64,000 bases of DNA, from contig JAGDMU010000002.1 in the NCBI GenBank assembly GCA_017860615.1, positions 124,001 through 188,000 of the forward strand. Direction: 5' to 3'. The number at the start of each line of letters is the position of its first letter. Within the stretch, counting starts at the first letter, position 1. The stretch is from Pseudomonadota bacterium (GTDB lineage Bacteria; Campylobacterota; Campylobacteria; Campylobacterales; Sulfurospirillaceae). The notes under the pieces were generated by a model that had not been told where the DNA came from, did no database searches, and saw only the letters and a list, made by a program, of their open reading frames with translations. The position numbers were made by a program, and so were the translations under genes. This document shows positions 36,967 through 46,345 of the stretch, in pieces.

Positions 36967-38876
36967 TGCTCATCCAACCATGCTTGAAACATCAAAATAT
37001 CCCACAAGTGATACGCCCAATTTTGTTTATATGCCAAATGTTCTAACCAAAGTTTGCGTACAAGTGAAGCATTAAAAAACCCTTCATTTTTCAAACGTTT
37101 TTCATCTAGTAACGCTTCTGCCCAGTCTCTAAGCTCATGCCTTAACCAAGACTCCAAAGGTACTCCAAACCCCATTTTTGGTCTATCAATCAGTGCCTTA
37201 GGAATGTATTGAGAGAGCAATTGTTTGAGAATGTATTTTCCTTCTCCATGATGAAATTTCATCTCAAATGGCAATGACCACGCAAACTGAACCACACGAT
37301 AATCTAAAAACGGTACGCGTGTTTCCAATGAACATCCCATGGCAGCACGATCTACTTTCACTAAAATATCATCAGGCAAATATGTCACAGCATCATATGC
37401 CATCATTTTTTCAATGCCAAATAGAGTTTCAAAAGGTTTATTTTCTGCAGTTAAGAGTGTTCTAGGCTCTTTAACATTTAAAACAAACTTCTCAGGATTT
37501 TGTACATGAGAAACTAATCCTAAATAAAGTTCATCGACACTTTCACAGGAAAGCAATTCTACCCCTTTTCGCATCTTGTCACCAAAATGAGCATACGAGT
37601 GTAAGGGAAGATAATTGAACCATTCAAGAGGCAGATGAGAAAATCCCCTAGCTGCGTGTTTACGTACACCTAAAGGAATTTTGGTTATTTTATGCCAAAG
37701 ATTATTTGTTATCGTATAGCGATTATACCCTCCAAATAATTCATCGGCACCATCACCTGAGAGCGCCACACTCACCTGCATTTTTGCTAATTTTGAAACC
37801 AAAAATGTGGGAAGTTGAGAAGAATCCGAGAATGGTTCGTCATATAACGTAGAGAGTTTTGGTACTACAGCTAAAGCATCTTTAGCACTCACATAAAGCT
37901 CATTATGCTCCGTTTTCAGATGACGTGCAACCTCTTTGGCAAAAGGAGCTTCATTAAAACGGGCTTCTTCAAATCCAATGGAAAAAGTTTTGATCTTCTG
38001 AGTAGATTGCGCTTGCATTAAAGCAACTACCATACTCGAATCTACACCTCCCGATAAAAAAGCACCCAAGGGCACATCTGCCATCATCTGCGCGTTTATA
38101 CTCTGTTTTAAAAGGGATTCAAGTGTACTCAAGGCATCATCAAAGCTACCCTTAAAACGATTCTGAGTGCTCTCTTTCACACATGATTGAGCTGACCAAT
38201 AGGCTTTTTTGGTTAGCTTTCCTTCTTTTGAAAGTGTTAAAAGATGCCCTGCTTCTAGTTTTTGAATATGTTCATAAATCGAATAAGGTGCAGGAATGTA
38301 GTTATGGCGCAACAAAAGAGCGATAGAGCCTTTGCAAATTGTCGCATCAAAATGAGGATGATACTTTAAACTTTTAAGCTCTGATCCAAATAAAAAACTT
38401 CGACCATGCCAACCGTAATACAGTGGTTTTTCACCCATGCGATCACGCGCAAGTGTCAATGTTTGAAGTTCTTGATCCCATAAAGCAACCGCAAACATAC
38501 CCACGACTGATTGTAAGGTCTTTTCAACTCCCCATGTTTCAAATGCCTCAAGAAGTGTTTCCGTATCGCTATGACCTCTCCACAACGTTGTTGTAGCTTT
38601 TTCAAGTTCTTGTCGTAACTCCAAATGGTTATAAATTTCACCATTGAAAATCAAAACAAACCGCTTAGAAGAAGAGACCATCGGCTGATGCCCTGCTAAA
38701 GAGAGCTCTACGATAGAAAGCCTTCTATGAGCAAGTCCTATTTGAGCCTTTTCATCAAACCAAACACCACTGTCATCAGGACCTCTATGCGAAAGCTTGG
38801 AGGACATAGTATATAGTTGTGCTTTTGCTTCACTCTCTTCAAAAGTACCACCCCAAAATCCAACTATGCCACACAT
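36963..38876 (-). CDS. Glutamine-hydrolysing asparagine synthetase-like amidotransferase
   Basis: AsnB-family protein. I place the start at the ATG at 38876 so that Cys2 (MCGIVGFW) becomes the N-terminal nucleophile; the frame extends ten codons further without purpose. The 637 residues show the class II glutaminase domain (about 1-215: HRRLSIVELSLAGHQPM, NGEIYNHLELR, HSDTETLLEA). A synthetase domain with the PP-loop LSGGVDSSMV near 260 follows. In glycan loci such proteins (WbpS-type) amidate hexuronic acids to uronamides. Uronic acid precursor genes at 48-51 kb support this, but real asparagine synthesis is also possible. Confidence 0.9.
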   Translation of the reverse strand: MCGIVGFWGGTFEESEAKAQLYTMSSKLSHRGPDDSGVWFDEKAQIGLAHRRLSIVELSLAGHQPMVSSSKRFVLIFNGEIYNHLELRQELEKATTTLWRGHSDTETLLEAFETWGVEKTLQSVVGMFAVALWDQELQTLTLARDRMGEKPLYYGWHGRSFLFGSELKSLKYHPHFDATICKGSIALLLRHNYIPAPYSIYEHIQKLEAGHLLTLSKEGKLTKKAYWSAQSCVKESTQNRFKGSFDDALSTLESLLKQSINAQMMADVPLGAFLSGGVDSSMVVALMQAQSTQKIKTFSIGFEEARFNEAPFAKEVARHLKTEHNELYVSAKDALAVVPKLSTLYDEPFSDSSQLPTFLVSKLAKMQVSVALSGDGADELFGGYNRYTITNNLWHKITKIPLGVRKHAARGFSHLPLEWFNYLPLHSYAHFGDKMRKGVELLSCESVDELYLGLVSHVQNPEKFVLNVKEPRTLLTAENKPFETLFGIEKMMAYDAVTYLPDDILVKVDRAAMGCSLETRVPFLDYRVVQFAWSLPFEMKFHHGEGKYILKQLLSQYIPKALIDRPKMGFGVPLESWLRHELRDWAEALLDEKRLKNEGFFNASLVRKLWLEHLAYKQNWAYHLWDILMFQAWLDEQ

Positions 38877-40009
38877 GTATGTTTTCCTTCTAAAACATCT
38901 CGCCATTGCCCTAAAATAGGCTCTATTGCAAAATCTTGTGCTCTTTTTAATGCCTGAGCACGATAATGCTTACACAAATTCTCATCATCTAAAAGTTTTT
39001 GCATCGCTTTTTGCATCGCTTCCGTATCGTTAACTGGAACTAAAATGCCAAATTCTGCTTCTTCAATACCCTCATCCATTTGATAGGTATAATCGGTTTG
39101 TGGTGCTAAAATCTCTCTAGGTCCTGATAAACAATCTGTCGAAATAACAGGAAGCCCACATGATAAAGCTTCTAAGATCACATTAGGGAAACCTTCACTT
39201 TGAGATGCAAATACAAAAATAGATGCTCGCAATAAATAGGGTGCTGTATGAGAATCAAAGTCTAAAAAAATAACTTTTTTTTCTAAATGTAAAGTTGTTA
39301 CCAATTGCTTGAGAAAACTTTCTTTCTCTCCTTTACCTAAGATGTAAAGTTTAGAATTATCAGAGAATTTAGCAAAAGCTTGAATGATCAACGCTTGGTT
39401 TTTTCGTAACGTCAAGCTACCAACCGTTATAAAACTTTTTTTATCATGCTCTTGCATTTCTTGCTCCATGGTATTAAGAGAAGATGGATTATAAATCACA
39501 CTTTGGTATGTTCGGATATTAAAATGCTCTTTTAAATCATACTGTATTGCTTGTGATACAGGAACAATAACATCTGCTCTTTGGTAGCAGTATCGTATTA
39601 GCATACGATTGATTTTTGATGTTAAACTGCTGTCATAATACATTGAGCTAGGAGCTATGCGTTCACTGATAATTGCACGATGACTTGAAAAAAATTTAGA
39701 AAGAACATTCATATAATTAGAACGATACAAAAAACTCACAACGCTTGTAAAATGATATGTACGGATGATAGACGCCAAGCGAAAAGCCAACCATGGCAGC
39801 TTTAATAATTTGATCACAGAATTTTGATAACTAGGCTGATTTAAGTGAATAATTTTGATACGAGAGTCCAAAGTATAGGTTATAGTATTCTCTACCAAAA
39901 TTACATAACATGTAGTTTCTTTAACAAAACGATTTAATAAAACACTGACAACTCTCTCAGCTCCACCACCATCTAACGAATTAATTAAAAAAACTATTTG
40001 ATTAGGCAT
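38864..40009 (-). CDS. Family 4 glycosyltransferase
   Basis: GT-B enzyme of about 381 residues. I choose the ATG at 40009 (MPNQIVFLINSLDGGGAERVVS), with AAGAG upstream and an eight-base overlap with the previous gene; the frame runs 27 codons further but not convincingly. The N-terminal GGGAERVV loop and the donor-site EX7E in SEGFPNVILEALSCGLPVIS are clear. Similar to the PglH/PglJ group of N-glycan transferases. The end overlaps asnB by 13 bases. Sugar unknown. Confidence 0.85.
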   Translation of the reverse strand: MPNQIVFLINSLDGGGAERVVSVLLNRFVKETTCYVILVENTITYTLDSRIKIIHLNQPSYQNSVIKLLKLPWLAFRLASIIRTYHFTSVVSFLYRSNYMNVLSKFFSSHRAIISERIAPSSMYYDSSLTSKINRMLIRYCYQRADVIVPVSQAIQYDLKEHFNIRTYQSVIYNPSSLNTMEQEMQEHDKKSFITVGSLTLRKNQALIIQAFAKFSDNSKLYILGKGEKESFLKQLVTTLHLEKKVIFLDFDSHTAPYLLRASIFVFASQSEGFPNVILEALSCGLPVISTDCLSGPREILAPQTDYTYQMDEGIEEAEFGILVPVNDTEAMQKAMQKLLDDENLCKHYRAQALKRAQDFAIEPILGQWRDVLEGKHTCVA

Positions 40010-41147
40010 TATGATAACTCTTATGCAAAGTTTTATAAATGACATTTTGTGTTTCATCGACCATACGTTGGATAGAAAATTCACGTACAATTTTGTTTCT
40101 GCTTAATTTTCCTAAAAGTTGTCTATCTCTTTGTATCATTTGCATAATCGCTTCATAAAGACGTTGCTCATCATTTGGAGGAATAACAATACCACATTCA
40201 CCAACTATCATTTTACTATCACCGACATCCGTAACAATGCAAGGAACTTCGCAACTCATCGCTTCAGCTATCACATTTGAGAAACTTTCACTTAAAGATG
40301 TAGAACAGCATATATCTAAGCCTACATAATAATTTGCAATATCTTTAACAGAGTCTATCCAAATAACTTTTGATTGATTATATTTCCCTAAAATAGTTTG
40401 GCATTCTTGTTTAATTGTTTCATCTCCGCTTCCAATTACAACAAAATAGAAACTCTCCTCCATTTCTAAAATTCTTCTAGCAACTTTAGCAAAAATTGTA
40501 TGTCCTTTAACAATATCAATGCGTCCAACAAGAGCTATCACAATACCTTTTGTTTGCAACCCATACTTGCAACGAAAAGTGTCATTTTTTTGAGAAGAAG
40601 GTATAAAATGATTTATATCAATTCCATTATAGATAAGAGAAAATTTTTCTACATCAAATCTCTGATTTGTATGAAATTCAATTGATGCTTTGGAATTAGC
40701 AATAATATGATCAACATTTTTTGAAAATTTTTTTTGAAAAAAGAAAAGTAATTGAGCCAATTTTCCATATTGCTTAAACTGCATATTTGAGGCTCTTATA
40801 CCCCAAATGATCTTCGTTTTTTTAGGTTTACACCATAAAGAAAAAAGGTTCATCTCTGGTAAAAATGAGTAAACAACATCTGGCTGAATAAAAACTAAAT
40901 ATGAGCGATACTTCATAAAAAAAGAAAACAGATCATAACGCCCTTTTTTTTGCAAATTAGTATAATAAACGTCCTGCATCGCTTTAATTTCATCTTCTAA
41001 AACACCGCCATACATTGTGCAAATATACACATCAAACTTATTTTTATCGATATGTTTAATAAGCTCAAGAAATTGCCGTTCTGCTCCACCCAAGTTTAAA
41101 GAACGAATAGCTAATACAATTTTATATTTAGAGCTCATACTTACCAC
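40002..41147 (-). CDS. Family 4 glycosyltransferase
   Basis: GT-B enzyme of 381 residues starting with GTG at 41147, where AGGAG lies five bases upstream; an ATG follows three codons later. LAIRSLNLGGAERQFLELI opens the acceptor domain, VGRIDIVKGH the donor domain, and SESFSNVIAEAMSCEVPCIVTDVGD carries the EX7E motif. The short gap upstream (41148-41221) holds only this ribosome site. A fragment in 42155-42205 resembles this protein's CTMYGGVLEDEI region. Confidence 0.86.
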   Translation of the reverse strand: MVSMSSKYKIVLAIRSLNLGGAERQFLELIKHIDKNKFDVYICTMYGGVLEDEIKAMQDVYYTNLQKKGRYDLFSFFMKYRSYLVFIQPDVVYSFLPEMNLFSLWCKPKKTKIIWGIRASNMQFKQYGKLAQLLFFFQKKFSKNVDHIIANSKASIEFHTNQRFDVEKFSLIYNGIDINHFIPSSQKNDTFRCKYGLQTKGIVIALVGRIDIVKGHTIFAKVARRILEMEESFYFVVIGSGDETIKQECQTILGKYNQSKVIWIDSVKDIANYYVGLDICCSTSLSESFSNVIAEAMSCEVPCIVTDVGDSKMIVGECGIVIPPNDEQRLYEAIMQMIQRDRQLLGKLSRNKIVREFSIQRMVDETQNVIYKTLHKSYHNA

Positions 41148-41221
41148 AAATTCTCCTGATCTTATTAATATATTTCTGAGGGAACCAATATAAAAGCTTT
41201 CTAATACAGCATTAATTCTTT

Positions 41222-42049
41222 TTAAGTACTCTTAATAAAAGCAAATTGATTACAGCCTAACCCACAACCACATGTAAAAAGTTTATCAAGGTTATAGTCT
41301 CTTTGCTTATAAAAATTAAAAATTTCTTCGGGCTTTGCGGTTTCGAAAGGATATCCACCAATCCAATCAATATAATCATGAAGCCTATTCATCCCTCGCT
41401 CTTTTTTATATTCTTTCCAATGACGAAATGAAAAAGGGTTTTGTCTTTTAATGAGTCTTACTAACATGCGCCTTCCTTCAAAATAAAAAATTGACATATA
41501 TAGTAAGACTAATTTAACAAAATTATTGTGTTCAACATATATTTTTTTAATTTTTTGCCATGCTTCACTTTGAAGACCTTGATTATTATAAATAGCAATA
41601 AATAACATACCTTTTTTACTAACGGGGATATCTGCATATTCTAATGCTTTCCACATATCCCCTGTATGGTGTAATACACCCCAACTATAGACAATATCAA
41701 ACGTGCCAAGAGACTCCAAATAATTTTTATCTAATACGCTTCCTTGTTCTATTTTCCAATGTTCATCATTTGGAAAATATTTTTCTTGTAAATATTTAGT
41801 ACATTTAACACTTTGTGCGTCATAATCAAAACTATAAACTTTTGCACCTAGCATTCTCGCACATAAGCTGTGGAGTCCAGAGCCACTCCCTATATCTAAA
41901 AATGTTTTATCTTTAATATCTCCAAGCCAATAGGAAAGCTCATGTTTTGCGTGCTCAATCTGAATATCTTTTAAATTTTTTAAAAAACTAGCCCAATTTT
42001 CACCAAATTCAAATCTTTTGGAACTATTAATTTCATTTTGCCAATCCAT
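41222..42049 (-). CDS. Class I SAM-dependent methyltransferase
   Basis: Methyltransferase of 275 residues, start ATG 42049 with AAGGAAA upstream (the frame also includes a TTG one codon earlier). SAM motif I FLDIGSGSGLHSL, the acidic motif VYSFDYD, and motif IV IVYSWGVLHHTGDM are clear. Typical of sugar O-methylases or of enzymes in methyl-sugar pathways near glycosyltransferases. Target unknown. It is flanked by glycosyltransferase genes on both sides. Confidence 0.82.
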   Translation of the reverse strand: MDWQNEINSSKRFEFGENWASFLKNLKDIQIEHAKHELSYWLGDIKDKTFLDIGSGSGLHSLCARMLGAKVYSFDYDAQSVKCTKYLQEKYFPNDEHWKIEQGSVLDKNYLESLGTFDIVYSWGVLHHTGDMWKALEYADIPVSKKGMLFIAIYNNQGLQSEAWQKIKKIYVEHNNFVKLVLLYMSIFYFEGRRMLVRLIKRQNPFSFRHWKEYKKERGMNRLHDYIDWIGGYPFETAKPEEIFNFYKQRDYNLDKLFTCGCGLGCNQFAFIKST

Positions 42050-42233
42050 CAATTTCCTTTTTAACTTTCTGTCTCATCTGTTTGATAAAAATTTTCAATT
42101 ATTCTATTTCCATTTTTAACGTAATATATTCTCATAAAGTCTTTTTGGTATATGTTAAAATGATAAGGTCCTTATTTCTTCTTTCAATACACCGCCGTAG
42201 AGCATGTTAACATACTGCATTAAACAAGCTTCA
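42050..42233 (-). pseudogene. Spacer with short glycosyltransferase-like remnant
   Basis: The longest gap of the central run (about 180 bases). On the minus strand 42205-42155 reads MLYGGVLKEEIRTLSF then stop, close to TMYGGVLEDEIKAM inside the glycosyltransferase at 40002; the underlying DNA (GGCGGTGT followed by a purine-rich tract) is also alike. The frame is open upstream to 42233. A second open stretch follows in another frame (ATG at about 42137, 24 codons). This looks like decayed coding DNA left by recombination, too short to prove. Confidence 0.4.
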
Positions 42234-43298
42234 TCATCTTACAATAACCTCTTCAATGATCTCTTCCCATTTTTCAAGTATATGTTTTATAGCATATCTT
42301 TGCCTTACTTTTATAGCCTCTTGAGATAACGTTTGACGAATAGGAGTATCATTGATTAGCGTGTAAATTGCTTGCGTCAACTGTTCTATATTTTCGGTTT
42401 CAACCAATATACCATTTATCTTATGCTCGATTATTTCACGTGGTCCATAAGGACAATCAAAACTAATGCATGCACAACCACAAGACATCGCTTCTATCAA
42501 AGCATTGGGGAACCCTTCTTTTTCAGAAGACAAAACAAAAACAGAAGCTCTAGAATAATAATCAAAAATATTTTTTTGAACTCCCATTAATTTAATATTT
42601 TGCACCTTTAATTCAGAAATTTGTTTTTCTAAAGAGCTTCTTTCTTGCCCTTCTCCCACAATCAATAATTCCCAATCATTTTTTGGAAGTAAACTATATG
42701 CTTTAATCAGTTTATCAAAACCTTTTTGCTTATCTAACCTTCCAACAGCCAAAATAATTTTTTCTTTCTGATTTTCAAGAGGAAGAGAAGGTATGACAAT
42801 AGGGTTGTAAATTGTTGTAACATTTTGAACAAAATTATAATTTTTGGCATCGTGTAATGTTTGCGTCACTAAATAATCACACCAAGGATAAATCACTCTG
42901 CGTACTATCAACGTTAGCCAATTAGTATAAAAGCTATAGGCAACTCTTTCTGCAATTATAATTTTGCGAGTTGTCAACTTAGCTGCTAAGATACTAAGAA
43001 TATTGGTATGTATCATAAAACTAATGATCACATCTGGATTAACAGTCTTTATCGTCCGTGATAAAATACGCAATCGCTTAAAAGTATTCAAAAATGTTTC
43101 AATAATGGTGCGAGATGGTTTCATCAAATCTAAGGTTATGTGTGTGATATTTTGGTCTAATGGATAAAAAGATGGAGTATTCGCAAATGTAGCAATGCTT
43201 ATTTCATGCTTTAAAGATAAATGATTTGCAATGTTCACTAGCACCCTTTCTGCACCACCGTGAGACAAAGAGGAAATGACAAAAAGAATTTTCAACAA
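42234..43298 (-). CDS. Family 4 glycosyltransferase, PglH/PglJ-like
   Basis: GT-B enzyme of 354 residues. The first two codons are both TTG; AAGAG suits the second (43295), giving MKILFVISSLSHGGAERV. The donor domain has AVGRLDKQKGFDKL and the EX7E stretch SEKEGFPNALIEAMSCGCACISFDCPYGPREII. The start and overall shape resemble C. jejuni PglH and PglJ, which add GalNAc residues to the N-glycan. Assignment to the PglB line rather than the Wzy line is uncertain. Confidence 0.85.
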   Translation of the reverse strand: MLKILFVISSLSHGGAERVLVNIANHLSLKHEISIATFANTPSFYPLDQNITHITLDLMKPSRTIIETFLNTFKRLRILSRTIKTVNPDVIISFMIHTNILSILAAKLTTRKIIIAERVAYSFYTNWLTLIVRRVIYPWCDYLVTQTLHDAKNYNFVQNVTTIYNPIVIPSLPLENQKEKIILAVGRLDKQKGFDKLIKAYSLLPKNDWELLIVGEGQERSSLEKQISELKVQNIKLMGVQKNIFDYYSRASVFVLSSEKEGFPNALIEAMSCGCACISFDCPYGPREIIEHKINGILVETENIEQLTQAIYTLINDTPIRQTLSQEAIKVRQRYAIKHILEKWEEIIEEVIVR

Positions 43299-44030
43299 CT
43301 ACTCTTTAATGATAAAAGCTTGACCTGTCGGTAATAAGACAATGCTCTCTGGTTTTGACTCCATTACCTCATCAAAGGCTTGCTTTGCACCAGGACAACT
43401 TTTAAAACCATAATCATCACAGACCAAGATACCTCCTTTGACCAATCGAGCATAAAAAAACGCTATACTGTCTTTCGTGGGTTGATACAAATCAACATCA
43501 ACATGGACAAATTTAAAAAAAGTATCTGCATTTTCATAAAATCGTGCGGGGATAAAGCCTTGTTTATACTCTATGCAATTAAATTGCTTCAGCCGAGTTT
43601 TTACAAAATCTATTCCTGCATCCAAATCACCTTTACTCCAATATGTCCCATCTTCTTTAGAGGGTTCGCTTAATCCTTCAAACGTATCATACAAAAAGAG
43701 CTTTTCATTGTTTCGCATAGAATTCGCGATCAAATAAGCAGTAGCCCCCTGAAAAACACCACATTCAGCATAATTCCCTTCCAAGTTTGTAACGATTTTA
43801 AGTAAATTTAGGAGTGCAAATTTTCTATCATAACTATGAAAATTATCCCCTACAAAATCTCTGTAATACTTTTGAAATTCCATATCTTCATAATAAATAT
43901 TGCCAAATTCCGATATTTTCATTTTTGGATAAACAACATTAAATAACTTTTCTGCCAAATAATACTGACTCCATTCATCCTTCGCAATATATCCTTTATA
44001 AAGTAATTTCATTAAGGTTAACAATTTCAT
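43299..44030 (-). CDS. TylF/MycF-family sugar O-methyltransferase
   Basis: Methyltransferase of 243 residues with the TylF signature: YAECGVFQGATAYLIA for SAM, FLYDTFEGLSEPS, and the metal-binding FKFVHVDVDLYQPTKDSIAFFY followed by CDDYGF. TylF and MycF methylate sugar hydroxyls with Mg2+. Together with three other methyltransferases nearby it points to a methylated glycan. An internal Met at residue 7 is an alternative start. Four-base overlap with the next gene. Confidence 0.86.
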   Translation of the reverse strand: MKLLTLMKLLYKGYIAKDEWSQYYLAEKLFNVVYPKMKISEFGNIYYEDMEFQKYYRDFVGDNFHSYDRKFALLNLLKIVTNLEGNYAECGVFQGATAYLIANSMRNNEKLFLYDTFEGLSEPSKEDGTYWSKGDLDAGIDFVKTRLKQFNCIEYKQGFIPARFYENADTFFKFVHVDVDLYQPTKDSIAFFYARLVKGGILVCDDYGFKSCPGAKQAFDEVMESKPESIVLLPTGQAFIIKE

Positions 44031-44701
44031 TTTTGACCTTCAAAGTATAAATTCAAACCACTTTTTTTTATGTTGACTATAAACAACAGGTAATGGAATA
44101 CTGCTGAAACCTTCCCTTTCCAATTGAGTGTATTCCACGGTATAAACATTTTTGGCTTTACACCTAAAGATGAAAAATGGTTTTGCAGCAAATGTTTCAT
44201 AGTAACATCATCAAAACGCTGCACATGACCCCATCGGTGAAATTTTTCACCACACTTTGGACACATAACGATTTGTTCAGAAAGATTTTCACAATAGGGA
44301 ACTGTTCCAACAAATTTGCCATTAACTTTTAACACTCTATAAACTTCCGATACACTCAAACGTAGTGTTTCATCATCTAAATGTTCCAAAACTTCTGACA
44401 TAACAACACCATCAAAAAAATCATTTTCAAAAGGGATTGATTGAGAGTAACCCACTTTAGCATGATCTTTTCCTAAAAGAGTTTGAAGTTTTTTTATTGC
44501 TTTTTCGCTAGGGTCTAAAGAATAAATATCTAAATTTTTTTCTAATGCAATGTGTTCAAAAAAACATCCACCAACACCTATATTTAGGATTTTATCCTGC
44601 GGTTTGAATTGAGTGACTAGGAAATGTACCCTACTTTTACTGCCTTCAAAACTACGCATATCTTCATTTTGAAAATAATTCCAAATTTTATCTTGATTCA
44701 T
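44027..44701 (-). CDS. Class I SAM-dependent methyltransferase with a CxxC pair
   Basis: Methyltransferase of 224 residues: SAM motif I ILNIGVGGCFFEHI, acidic YSLDPS, motif IV DGVVMSEVLEHLDD, then CPKCGEKFHRWGHVQRF, where the Cys pair and His may hold zinc. This subgroup occurs in many polysaccharide loci; substrate unknown. The start overlaps the upstream glycosyltransferase by 14 bases. Confidence 0.82.
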   Translation of the reverse strand: MNQDKIWNYFQNEDMRSFEGSKSRVHFLVTQFKPQDKILNIGVGGCFFEHIALEKNLDIYSLDPSEKAIKKLQTLLGKDHAKVGYSQSIPFENDFFDGVVMSEVLEHLDDETLRLSVSEVYRVLKVNGKFVGTVPYCENLSEQIVMCPKCGEKFHRWGHVQRFDDVTMKHLLQNHFSSLGVKPKMFIPWNTLNWKGKVSAVFHYLLFIVNIKKSGLNLYFEGQK

Positions 44702-45794
44702 TTTTTAAACCTGATGCCCAATCTAATAAACTCTTCCAATTATTTTCCCAATTATAGTCTTTAATCGTTCGCTCAAAACCTGCTTTGGCTATTTTGATTC
44801 TCTCATCATCATGTAATAAATAATACTCAATAATGTCAATAGCATCATCTGTATTATCATAATAAACACATTCGGTATCGGGTTTATAAATCTGCTCATG
44901 GACGTTTACACCTGCTTTGTCACAAACTTGCATCATGCCATGATATGGCGTCTCATACATTCGCATATTTCCCGTTTCAGTTGGAGTAGGAGAAACGTGC
45001 ATATTAAGCCCTATTTTTGTGTTGAAATAAAGTCTTTCTCGCTCGTCATTACTAATTCCTGTTATCCTATGAGGAAAAATTGGTTTGCCTATAAGAGCTC
45101 TTATATAGCCTATATAACCTTTAAAAGGCCATCTACCATGTATTTGAAGGCGAGATCCAAAATGTTTTTTCAACTGCACTAATCGATTCATTTTGCTATT
45201 AGCAGTGTAACCAATATAGTTTCCTACATAAATTATTTCTAAAGTGCGATTTGCAAAAAACGCATCATTTGGTTCTGGTAAAAGAATACTTTTGGGACAC
45301 AGTGGTAGCCATTTATGATTATGGCATCCCCACTTTTCAAGAGAATCTGAAAATAAATCTGTATCACTATAGCTTGGGCTAATATAAAAAGCTCCATCAA
45401 AAGCCCAAAGCTCAGGAATACCTCGCTGGTATGTTGAATAAGGGTCATCTATAAAGCCCAGAATTTTAATCTTGTCTTTAAAGTATTTAGACAAAATTTC
45501 TGGATGGATTGGATTGTATGTTGACATCACAAAAATATCAAAATCTTTAAATTTATCCAAAAAATCACTGATATAACGCATATAGCTTTTATCTCTATTA
45601 CGATATAAAACATCTAATTCATGCATAAACCCAAAATTTCTTTTTTTACTCCAACGTGTAATCCCACCATTTAAAAAGTCTCTCCAATCTCCATAAGGAT
45701 TTTGATTAAAATAAGGAAAAGGGTCCAATGAATCCATATAATAACCGAAAAAATTTTCATTTTTTGGTAAATTAAAAGCAAAAACTTTTTTCAC
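44688..45794 (-). CDS. Glycosyltransferase of the group 1_2 (CgeB-like) type
   Basis: A 368-residue protein with a GT-B-like C-terminal half: LEIIYVGNYIGY, then LNMHVSPTPTETGNMRMYETPYHGMMQV and TIKDYNWENNW, the pattern of the Glyco_trans_1_2 family. The N-terminal half is rich in aromatic residues (FFGYYMDSLDPFPYFNQNPYGDW). No DXD motif is evident. It overlaps a methyltransferase on each side, so it likely acts on the same methylated sugar branch. Specificity unknown. Confidence 0.72.
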   Translation of the reverse strand: MKKVFAFNLPKNENFFGYYMDSLDPFPYFNQNPYGDWRDFLNGGITRWSKKRNFGFMHELDVLYRNRDKSYMRYISDFLDKFKDFDIFVMSTYNPIHPEILSKYFKDKIKILGFIDDPYSTYQRGIPELWAFDGAFYISPSYSDTDLFSDSLEKWGCHNHKWLPLCPKSILLPEPNDAFFANRTLEIIYVGNYIGYTANSKMNRLVQLKKHFGSRLQIHGRWPFKGYIGYIRALIGKPIFPHRITGISNDERERLYFNTKIGLNMHVSPTPTETGNMRMYETPYHGMMQVCDKAGVNVHEQIYKPDTECVYYDNTDDAIDIIEYYLLHDDERIKIAKAGFERTIKDYNWENNWKSLLDWASGLKNESR

Positions 45795-46321
45795 TTTATA
45801 GCCTCAACATTTAAACTCATTAACTTTCCATGCTCTTTATCCATGTGAGGATAATACGCTTGCGCATAATCATCTACTTCTGCATGTTCAGTTGATTTCC
45901 AATCATATTTATAAACTTTTTTAAATCCTACATCAAGGAGGGCTTGTTTGAGCGTCTCAAAATCAAAAAGATTGTAATGGATATTATAGAGATAATCTTG
46001 TCTTCCCATTAATAACCCGATCACTAAAGATAAATCTTTTTTTTCCATATATAATTCACAACATGCTTCAAAATCAGGGACAGAAATCCTTAATATGCCA
46101 TCTTCTTGCAACACTCTATACCATTCTTTTAAAACTTTTGATAGTTTATTTCTATGAAAGTGTTCCAATACATGGCAATTATAAATAAGCTCAATAGAAT
46201 TATCATGAAACATGCTCAAATCATCTATACTTGTTAGATAGTCGATATGATCATAATTCACGAGATCTATATGAACATATCCTTTAAGATATTTTTTACC
46301 ACATCCCAAATGTAATTTCAT
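45791..46321 (-). CDS. Small class I methyltransferase
   Basis: A 176-residue methyltransferase starting MKLHLGCGKKYLKGYVHIDL, the typical opening of a polysaccharide-locus subgroup. Motif IV IYNCHVLEHF and LRISVPDFEACC follow. Shorter than a full class I domain with a C-terminal cap, but it appears complete with its own stop. Four-base overlap with the glycosyltransferase downstream; 24 bases separate it from the ABC flippase upstream. Confidence 0.82.
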   Translation of the reverse strand: MKLHLGCGKKYLKGYVHIDLVNYDHIDYLTSIDDLSMFHDNSIELIYNCHVLEHFHRNKLSKVLKEWYRVLQEDGILRISVPDFEACCELYMEKKDLSLVIGLLMGRQDYLYNIHYNLFDFETLKQALLDVGFKKVYKYDWKSTEHAEVDDYAQAYYPHMDKEHGKLMSLNVEAIK

Positions 46322-46345
46322 TTTCCCTCTTTTAAATAATAGATT

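Noticed and set aside
41148-41221. Possible extra coding sequence upstream of the glycosyltransferase at 40002
   Set aside because: The frame is open but lacks a start codon; the AGGAG placed five bases before GTG 41147 explains the region.
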